From Azonexaceae bacterium (lineage in GTDB: Bacteria > Pseudomonadota > Gammaproteobacteria > Burkholderiales > Rhodocyclaceae): DNA of 11,912 nt. The stretch lies in NCBI GenBank assembly GCA_009469685.1, contig SSTA01000178.1, positions 1 to 11,912 of the forward strand, in the 5' to 3' direction. Position numbers and translations under genes: made by a program. The stretch's first letter is position 1; the number at the start of each line of letters is the position of its first letter. Positions 1 to 5,262 of this stretch are shown here, in pieces. The notes beneath the pieces are model-generated. The model made no database searches and was not told the DNA's origin. It saw only the letters and a list, made by a program, of their open reading frames with translations.

Positions 1-1
1 C

Positions 2-793
2 GATCATCCGGTGGCGAAGGCGATCGCCAGCGGTCTGAATCTGCCGGAATACGGCCTGACCGATTTCGTTGCTCTGGCTGGACGCGGAGTTGAGGCGCGC
101 ACCGATGGTCGCAAGATGACCCTGGGCAACCATCGCTTGATCGAGGAGCGAGGCCTGTGCAGCGCCGAGATCGAGGCCCGCTTGAACATTCATGAAACGC
201 AAGGCCGCAGCGTGACGCTGTTGGCATCGGAACAGCAGGTGCTGGCAATCTTCGCGGTAGCCGACACCATCAAGGAAAGCTCGCGCGAGGCATTGGCTGA
301 GCTGCATCAGCTCGGCGTCGCTTCCGTGATGCTGACCGGCGACAACAGTGCGACGGCCGGCACGATCGCCAAACAGGCGGGCATCGACGATGCGCGCGGC
401 AACCTGCTGCCCGAGGACAAGCTGACGGCCATCGAGGAAATGCAGCGCCGCTATGGCGCTACGGCGATGACCGGGGATGGTATCAACGATGCGCCGGCAC
501 TGGCCCGTGCCGACATCGGCGTGGCTATGGGGGCGGCGGGCACGGATACGGCCATGGAAGCGGCCGATGTGGTGATCATGAACGACGATCTGCGACGCAT
601 CCCGGAAACCATCCGTCTATCCCGGAGCGTGCATTCCATTCTCTGGCAGAACATCGTGCTGGCCTTGGGTATCAAGGCGGTATTCATGGTGCTGGCGATT
701 GCTGGCAGCGCCACCATGTGGATGGCGGTGTTTGCCGACATGGGGGCCAGCCTGCTGGTGGTATTCAACGGATTGAGATTGCTGCGGCGATGA
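2..793 (+). CDS. pbrA: P1B-2-type heavy-metal-exporting ATPase (Pb/Cd/Zn), C-terminal part
   Basis: The gene is cut by the window edge: the reading frame is open from base 2 and only the last 263 residues are visible. These ATPases use ATP to pump divalent soft metals from cytoplasm to periplasm. The visible part begins at the HP motif of the nucleotide-binding domain (DHPVAKAIA, bases 2-28), followed by a GRGVEA glycine loop, the TGDN motif (visible residues 112-115) and the hinge motif TGDGINDAPAL (157-167). Two membrane segments follow. The first has the QN...K pattern (Lys225) and the last has FADMGAS (Asp246); such Lys and Asp residues are typical of the Zn/Cd/Pb group rather than the copper group. 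The hinge reads AMTGDG where most relatives have a hydrophobic residue before GDG. The TGA stop overlaps the next ATG as ATGA (790-793). The fused pbrB/pbrC-type neighbour is the reason for choosing pbrA over zntA or cadA; that choice is an inference. Confidence 0.9.
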   Translation, partial: DHPVAKAIASGLNLPEYGLTDFVALAGRGVEARTDGRKMTLGNHRLIEERGLCSAEIEARLNIHETQGRSVTLLASEQQVLAIFAVADTIKESSREALAELHQLGVASVMLTGDNSATAGTIAKQAGIDDARGNLLPEDKLTAIEEMQRRYGATAMTGDGINDAPALARADIGVAMGAAGTDTAMEAADVVIMNDDLRRIPETIRLSRSVHSILWQNIVLALGIKAVFMVLAIAGSATMWMAVFADMGASLLVVFNGLRLLRR

Positions 794-1836
794 CATTCAG
801 GCAATTCTTCTACGATTGGAACGGCCTGAATGTGGCGTGGTTCGGAGCGATCAACCAGGCGACGCCGGATTGGCTTGCGCCCCTTGCCCAGGTTGGCAGC
901 GCACTCGGCAGTTACTGGAGCGGGCCGTTCTTGCTGGTCGTGCTGTTGCTTTGGTCCCGGCGCTTGAATGCTGCGACCGCAACGAAAACAGCGGCATTGG
1001 CGTTACGAACTCAGGCACGACGCTTTGCGCTCGGCTTCGCACTGGCGTGGCTGGGCGTTGCGATGCTGAAGCTGATTACGGATTTTCCCCGGCCCGTGGC
1101 AGCGCTGCCCGATTTGGTACGGATCATCGGCGAGCCAGAATTGCAGTACAGTTTTCCCAGCGGGCATGCAGCCTATGCCATGCTCGCAGCCACAAGCCTG
1201 TGGCCGCTTGCGTCCCGCCGCGTTCGAGCGCTGCTGGTGGCGTGGCTGGCATGGGTGGCGTGGTCGCGCATCGCTGTCGGCGCACACTTCCCGGCGGACG
1301 TGTTTGCCGGCTTCCTGATTGGAGGATTGGCGGCGTGGATCGCGCGGCTTGCCTCGGGGACACGGTGGGTCTGGTGGTGCACCGCGCTGGCCATCGCCCT
1401 GCTCGATCAGGGAACCAAGCAACTCGTCGAGGCCAGGCTGGAGTATGCCCAAGTCATTCCGGTGACAGCCTTCTTCAATCTTGTTCATGTAGGGAACACC
1501 GGCGCGGCATTCAGCCTTCTGGCCAACGCAGGCGGTTGGCAGCGCTGGTTCTTCATTGCGCTGGCGACCGGTATTTCGGCGTGGCTCGCCTTGGCATTGC
1601 TCAAGCCGCGCCAGCAACCGGAGGCCGCCGCGTACTGCCTGATTCTGGGTGGCGCAGTGGGAAACCTGGCCGACCGCGTATTTCGCGGTTACGTCGTCGA
1701 TTCACTCGACGTTCATTGGGGTGGCTGGCACTGGCCGGCTTTCAATTTTGCCGACCTTGCAATCACGCTCGGCGTCGGACTTTTTCTCGCTGCCGGCAGC
1801 GTTTGCCGGAGTCCCGGACATGGAGCTACAACTTGA
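790..1836 (+). CDS. pbrBC: Fused PAP2 phosphatase - lipoprotein signal peptidase II (PbrB/PbrC type)
   Basis: A 348-residue membrane protein made of two enzymes. Residues 1 to about 190 form a PAP2-type phosphatase with all three family motifs: K94-x6-RP(101-102), PSGH (123-126) and SR(159-160)-x5-H166 followed by Asp170. Residues from about 195 form a signal peptidase II, with DQGTK (206-210), the FFNLVHVGNTGAAFS block (228-242) and the two catalytic aspartates in GNLADR (Asp295) and FNFAD (Asp322). Both active sites therefore look intact. In the Cupriavidus metallidurans lead system, PbrB is thought to release phosphate from undecaprenyl pyrophosphate so that exported lead precipitates in the periplasm. 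PbrC is the matching signal peptidase. The frame is open further upstream, but ATG 790 is chosen because it gives a start overlapping the ATPase stop and a natural N-terminus (MTFRQFFYDW). No strong ribosome site is visible, which fits translational coupling. The gene's stop overlaps the next start. Confidence 0.92.
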   Translation: MTFRQFFYDWNGLNVAWFGAINQATPDWLAPLAQVGSALGSYWSGPFLLVVLLLWSRRLNAATATKTAALALRTQARRFALGFALAWLGVAMLKLITDFPRPVAALPDLVRIIGEPELQYSFPSGHAAYAMLAATSLWPLASRRVRALLVAWLAWVAWSRIAVGAHFPADVFAGFLIGGLAAWIARLASGTRWVWWCTALAIALLDQGTKQLVEARLEYAQVIPVTAFFNLVHVGNTGAAFSLLANAGGWQRWFFIALATGISAWLALALLKPRQQPEAAAYCLILGGAVGNLADRVFRGYVVDSLDVHWGGWHWPAFNFADLAITLGVGLFLAAGSVCRSPGHGATT

Positions 1837-2291
1837 TGAAGCCGCGTATTGTTATATCGAAGGCAGCGGCAACGAGCCTGCTTGCCATTTTTGCCATGGT
1901 TCGGCCCGCATTGGCGGCGCAGGAGCAACCGCTGCCGCCGGAACAAGCCTTCGTTGTCACCGCAAAGCACAAAAGCGCCAACGTGATCGGCGTGGAAATC
2001 ATTCCGGCGAAAAAGCATTATCTGTACAAAAGCAAGACCCGCTTTGCCTTGAAGAATTCACCAGGCGTCGGCATCCGGGACGTTGTCCTGTCGTCCGGCG
2101 AAATCAAGGACGACCCCTTCTTCGGGCGAATCGAGGTCTACAAGGAAACGGTTCGCGCGGACATCGCGCTGGACAGGAAGCCATCGGCCGGCGGGATGAC
2201 GCTGATTGCCTATTTCCAGGGCTGCAACGAAGCGTTGGGTATCTGTTATCCGCCGCTGGAACGAAGCATCGAACTGAAATTTTCCCGCTGA
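1836..2291 (+). CDS. Secreted stand-alone DsbD N-terminal (alpha) domain protein
   Basis: A 151-residue protein with a signal peptide; likely cleavage is after ALA at residue 27. The mature part resembles the periplasmic N-terminal domain of the thiol:disulfide reductase DsbD. It has the YLYKSKTRFAL strand region and the hallmark block YFQGCNEALGICYPP, with Cys130 and Cys137. In E. coli DsbD the equivalent pair takes electrons from the membrane domain and passes them to periplasmic proteins. The spacing here is six residues, one more than the five of E. coli DsbD as I recall it. The membrane and thioredoxin domains of DsbD are absent and no partner gene is in the window. ATG 1836 overlaps the previous stop as TGATG, and a GGAG lies ten bases upstream (1822-1825). 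The frame is open far upstream, but that part is out of frame with the real pbrBC gene and is ignored. Possible roles are thiol-based metal binding or redox upkeep of a metal-exposed periplasm; neither is shown. Confidence 0.85.
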   Translation: MKPRIVISKAAATSLLAIFAMVRPALAAQEQPLPPEQAFVVTAKHKSANVIGVEIIPAKKHYLYKSKTRFALKNSPGVGIRDVVLSSGEIKDDPFFGRIEVYKETVRADIALDRKPSAGGMTLIAYFQGCNEALGICYPPLERSIELKFSR

Positions 2292-2323
2292 GATTTTTTT
2301 ACCGTCAATTTTTATTCCGATTC

Positions 2324-2328
2324 AGGAG
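2324..2328 (+). promoter_or_regulatory. Strong ribosome-binding site of fpr
   Basis: AGGAG lies five bases before ATG 2334 and fixes the fpr start. The 42-base gap before the gene (2292-2333) is AT-rich, with a T-run at 2294-2300, unlike the overlapping junctions upstream. fpr may therefore be translated independently of the genes before it. Confidence 0.7.
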
Positions 2329-2333
2329 ATTCA

Positions 2334-3110
2334 ATGAGCACACTGGGAACCGAACGCGTCGTGAGCGTCCATCACTGGAACGACTCCCTGTTTACCTTCC
2401 GCACCACGCGCGATCAGAGTTTGCGTTTCACCAATGGTCAGTTCGTGATGATCGGCATGGAAGTCAATGGCAAGCCGCTGATGCGCGCCTACAGCATTGC
2501 CAGCGCAAATTATGAAGAGCATCTAGAGTTCTTCAGCATCAAGGCCCAGAATGGGCCGCTGACATCGCGCTTGCAGCATCTGAAAGTGGGCGACCCCCTG
2601 CTGGTTAGCAAAAAGCCCACCGGAACACTGGTATTGCGCGATCTCAAACCCGGCCGGCGACTGTTCATGTTCGCCACCGGCACCGGACTGGCCCCGTTCA
2701 TGAGCCTGATTCACGACCCTGAAACCTATGAGCGCTTCGAGAAGGTGATCCTGATCCACGGCGTGCGCTGGACCAACGAACTGGCCTATCACGACTACAT
2801 CGAGGAAGACCTCAAGGAACACGAATACCTGGGTGAGCTCATCCGCGACAAGTTGATTTATTACCCGACGGTAACGCGCGAACCTTTCCGCAACGAAGGA
2901 CGGCAAACCGAACTGATCCTGTCGGGCAAGCTCTTTGATGATCTTGGTGAGCCACCACTCGACCCGGCCACCGACCGCGGAATGATCTGCGGCAGTCCGG
3001 CAATGTTGAAGGAAATCTCGTCGATGCTGAATGGCTTCGGGTTCCAGATTTCACCGCATATCGGTGTCGCTGGCGACTACGTCATCGAGCGGGCGTTTGT
3101 CGAACAGTGA
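2334..3110 (+). CDS. fpr: Ferredoxin--NADP(+) reductase
   Basis: A 258-residue cytoplasmic flavoprotein that exchanges electrons between NADPH and ferredoxin or flavodoxin. The length matches bacterial FPR enzymes of this class. The FAD-binding motif RAYSIAS is at residues 51-57, the NADP(H)-binding loop ATGTGLAPF at 114-122 and the CGSP nicotinamide motif at 219-222 (Cys219). The C-terminal tail runs GDYVIERAFVEQ, close to the family's usual AFVEK ending, with Gln as the last residue. The start is supported by AGGAG at 2324-2328. FPR commonly serves iron-sulfur cluster supply and oxidative-stress defence. Its place after a metal-export operon may reflect metal or redox stress, or only chance of position. 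It could equally be an ordinary chromosomal gene beside an inserted resistance block. Confidence 0.95.
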   Translation: MSTLGTERVVSVHHWNDSLFTFRTTRDQSLRFTNGQFVMIGMEVNGKPLMRAYSIASANYEEHLEFFSIKAQNGPLTSRLQHLKVGDPLLVSKKPTGTLVLRDLKPGRRLFMFATGTGLAPFMSLIHDPETYERFEKVILIHGVRWTNELAYHDYIEEDLKEHEYLGELIRDKLIYYPTVTREPFRNEGRQTELILSGKLFDDLGEPPLDPATDRGMICGSPAMLKEISSMLNGFGFQISPHIGVAGDYVIERAFVEQ

Positions 3111-3130
3111 CTGACTATCCCTACGTTTGA

Positions 3131-3589
3131 CCGCATAGAACTTCTCGGCCGATGAACCTGCCCACCGGCCAGTACAAGAAAGGGCTAGGCAATGGCGCCA
3201 CGGGCTACCAAGTCAATATCCCGCTCAGCGTCGATCTCGCCGACAAATGGGTCAGCCATTGGAATGCCGGCGCCACCTATACGCCCAAGGCCCGCGAGGC
3301 ATCTGGCGTGAGAGCGGATATTCGCGGCACCAACCATGGCGCCAGTCTGGTGTACCTGCATTCGGAAACCCTGAACTTCCTGGTGGAGTACGTCAGGAAC
3401 GAGAATCAGGCGGTTCAAGCCGACGGCTCGAAGGCCTGGGAAAAAACCGCCTTCCTCAATCCGGGCCTGCGCCACGCCACGAACTACGCATCCGGCTGGC
3501 AAATGGTTTCAGGGGTGAGTTTCCCCATAGGAGTGGGGCCGTCGAGGAAAGACAACGGCATTCTTTTCTATCTCTCTTTTGAGAAATAG
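3131..3589 (+). pseudogene. 5'-truncated outer-membrane beta-barrel (transporter-like) gene remnant
   Basis: The frame is open from just after a TGA at 3128-3130 to the TAG at 3587-3589. The first ATG (3152) would give 145 residues. The peptide has no signal sequence and begins abruptly at MNLPTGQYKKGLGNG. That resembles an internal strand-turn segment (PTGxxxxGLGxG) of outer-membrane proteins related to the MetA-pathway/transporter barrel group. The rest has the alternating strand pattern of such barrels and ends in GILFYLSFEK, an aromatic-rich last strand usual for outer-membrane proteins. Full-length relatives are, as I recall them, about twice as long, so the 5' half seems to be missing. 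No ribosome site precedes the ATG. The break lies at about 3111-3131, directly after fpr. The family assignment is from memory of the motif pattern and is moderate. Confidence 0.6.
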
Positions 3590-3598
3590 GGCTCTCCC

Positions 3599-3629
3599 GT
3601 ATTCCGCTGCGACCGCAGCAGTGGAATAC
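3599..3629. terminator. Imperfect hairpin in the convergent junction, possible terminator
   Basis: GTATTCC (3599-3605) pairs with GGAATAC (3623-3629), and GCTGC (3606-3610) pairs with GCAGC (3615-3619) around a GACC loop, with a three-base bulge AGT at 3620-3622. It sits between the end of the truncated barrel gene (3589) and the end of the minus-strand operon (3681). That is where a terminator for both directions would be expected. No T-run follows on either strand, so a classic intrinsic terminator is not proven. The rest of 3590-3680 shows no gene. Confidence 0.4.
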
Positions 3630-3680
3630 ATGTAACCGACTTCGTTCTGAACAGTCGATGCTGGCGGGTAATTAGTATGA

Positions 3681-4073
3681 CTATTTCAGACGAAAATTCA
3701 GTTTGGCCTCCGGCTTTCCAGCCAGCGTGACGGCAACCGCCACACGCACGCCGACGCCCATCTTGAAACTCCCCTTGGCCACCAGCGTATTCGAGCCGGC
3801 CGGCTCGAATGTGGCGGCGATTTTCTCGCTACCGGCAACCACCGTCGCGGTTCCCTTTGCGCCGGCGGTCGCCACCGGTTTGCCATCGTGGGCGACGTAG
3901 AGAGTCAGGCTGTCAGTCTTCGCCACCAGCTCAAAGTCCAGGTCGGCCGCTTCTGCGATTAGGCCTCCATGCTGTGGTTTGTGATCGTGACCATGCTTGT
4001 CTGCTGCATGGGCGATTGCGCCGATGCCGAGGGCGAGGCAGGTAACGGCGGTGGGGATTAAATTACGCAACAT
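3681..4073 (-). CDS. Secreted His-rich periplasmic protein, last gene of the czc operon
   Basis: A 130-residue protein with a signal peptide cleaved probably after AHA at residue 23. The mature N-terminus is HGHDHKPQHGG, with four histidines in nine residues (His27, 29, 31, 35), a likely metal-binding patch. The rest (about 40-130) reads as a small beta-sandwich-like domain with alternating hydrophobic residues and no cysteine. I recognise it as a type of small exported protein found beside metal-efflux genes, but I cannot name a defined family. ATG 4073 is chosen over an upstream ATG at 4097: it has AGGAG eight bases before it (complement of 4082-4086) and gives a proper signal peptide. The upstream ATG would add eight residues and overlap the previous gene. 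It lies 16 bases after the lipoprotein gene. A role as periplasmic metal sponge or chaperone for the pump is inferred. Confidence 0.75.
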   Translation of the reverse strand: MLRNLIPTAVTCLALGIGAIAHAADKHGHDHKPQHGGLIAEAADLDFELVAKTDSLTLYVAHDGKPVATAGAKGTATVVAGSEKIAATFEPAGSNTLVAKGSFKMGVGVRVAVAVTLAGKPEAKLNFRLK

Positions 4074-4089
4074 GGGTATTTTCTCCTGG

Positions 4090-4515
4090 TTAGTCAAAAC
4101 GGACAGCGAATTCCTTGCCGGCCTTGTCCGAGCAAATTCCCTGGGGATTCTTGCCCGACGGCCATGCCAGCCGGCAGTTCAACTCGGCGCCGTCCTTGGC
4201 GACCGCCTTGGCTTCCGCCGAGTAAGTCTCATGGTCCTTGTCGTGACCTGCAAAGATGCGGTCCCAATGCTTGGGATCGGTGCCTCGGTAGCGGCGCGAC
4301 AGTTCGGCCCAGTTCATGTGTTTCTCGACTGTGAATCCCGTGGCTTCGTATTGCCGATCGGCGGACTCGAGCGTCAGCCGATTGGTCTGTCCATGGCTAA
4401 ATTCCCCTTTGAGCAATTGCGGCGCAGAGTCTTTGGTCAGCATATGGGAATGTGCGCCACACCCAGCCAAAACTACTGCCATCCCCAGGATGGCCACTCC
4501 ATTTCTCAGCTTCAT
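4090..4515 (-). CDS. Small lipoprotein of unknown function in the czc operon
   Basis: A 141-residue protein with a lipoprotein signal ending LAGC (Cys19), so it should be anchored to the outer or inner membrane facing the periplasm. The mature part starts GAHSHM. It carries scattered His residues (for example HDKDH at 91-95) and a C-terminal segment with two cysteines, Cys114 and Cys128, in LNCRLAWPSGKNPQGICSD; these could form a disulfide. I do not recognise a named family. ATG 4515 is chosen because AGGAG lies eight bases before it (complement of 4524-4528) and the signal peptide begins there. A longer reading from 4629 would add 38 residues of non-signal sequence and overlap the previous gene. 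It sits between two other secreted proteins downstream of czcA. That suggests an accessory role to metal efflux or metal sensing, which is inference. Confidence 0.72.
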   Translation of the reverse strand: MKLRNGVAILGMAVVLAGCGAHSHMLTKDSAPQLLKGEFSHGQTNRLTLESADRQYEATGFTVEKHMNWAELSRRYRGTDPKHWDRIFAGHDKDHETYSAEAKAVAKDGAELNCRLAWPSGKNPQGICSDKAGKEFAVRFD

Positions 4516-4585
4516 TTTCAGTTCTCCTTTGGAACAATTGAACGACGACATACTTTTGGTTTTCGAGACGTGCCCTATCGATTCC

Positions 4586-5245
4586 TCAAGGCTGAAGAAT
4601 TCCCACCGCCGCGACGATTTTTGCCGCACGAAGTGCAGGGTATTTTTGTCCGAGCAAACTCATGTCCTCAACCTGCCGATCATTGACCGTGATTCGCTCG
4701 GTATTTCTTGAACTCAGATGGAGATTCAGGCGGCCGATATACGTCGCCTCGCCGGGCTTGATGCTGAAGCGATAAACAAATTCACGAGCCGGCCTGTACT
4801 CGGTTTCTCCATACGTGCTAGGCTCGCGCACCTGCCACGAATGGAATTCATAGTCGCCCGGTGACAACCGAAGCGCAGCCAATCGCCCCGTTGCTTTGCC
4901 AGCGTCCTGAATATCGAGCGCATCAATATTATTCGGTCCCTTGACCACTACCGAATGCGTGACCGGGCGATCTTTACCCTCGTCCTGTACCGACCGCGCA
5001 TGCTGTCGCGCCGACGCATAATGCTGCGAAACCACGGCATAGGCTTCTCCGCGTGGTAATACTTCCCTGATCCGATATTCGTAGCCCGAGACCTTTTCCA
5101 GCGGCTTGCCGCTCAGCGTCAACGAGACGATGGCCAATCCCTCGGGTCGGTTGGAGTCCAGCGTATATGTCGATGGCAAATCAGGTGAAGCGGCACAGCC
5201 AACCAGCCCCGCCACGAGCAGCGCAGACAATAGTGTTTTTTTCAT
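4586..5245 (-). CDS. Lipoprotein of unknown function directly after czcA
   Basis: A 219-residue protein with a lipobox GLVGC (Cys17) after a short charged and hydrophobic signal (MKKTLLSALLVAG). The mature part alternates beta strands and includes RLSPGDYEFHSWQ (125-137) and FSIKPGEATYIGRLNL (160-175). That layout, a 'PG-Y-F' strand followed by an 'F-I-PGE-YIG' strand, is seen in several families of small bacterial envelope lipoproteins. I cannot place it in one family. It has no His-rich or Cys-rich cluster. ATG 5245 is preferred because AGGAG lies seven bases before it (complement of 5253-5257). Another ATG at 5266 overlaps the czcA stop as ATGA and would add only MNKRRFK. It follows czcA within 17 bases, so it is almost certainly co-transcribed. 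A role in stabilising or tuning the pump complex is possible but unproven. Confidence 0.75.
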   Translation of the reverse strand: MKKTLLSALLVAGLVGCAASPDLPSTYTLDSNRPEGLAIVSLTLSGKPLEKVSGYEYRIREVLPRGEAYAVVSQHYASARQHARSVQDEGKDRPVTHSVVVKGPNNIDALDIQDAGKATGRLAALRLSPGDYEFHSWQVREPSTYGETEYRPAREFVYRFSIKPGEATYIGRLNLHLSSRNTERITVNDRQVEDMSLLGQKYPALRAAKIVAAVGILQP

Positions 5246-5262
5246 TTTGAATCTCCTTTTAT

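Noticed and set aside
816..1835. The long upstream extension of the DsbD-alpha reading frame
   Set aside because: It lies out of frame inside the well-supported pbrBC gene. The real start at 1836 gives a clean signal peptide.
2292..2333. T-run at 2294-2300 as a terminator before fpr
   Set aside because: No convincing stem precedes the T-run, so a terminator cannot be supported.
3997..4686. A 229-residue plus-strand frame across the accessory lipoprotein genes
   Set aside because: The minus-strand genes here have signal peptides and good ribosome sites, whereas this frame has neither and ends inside the next lipoprotein gene.
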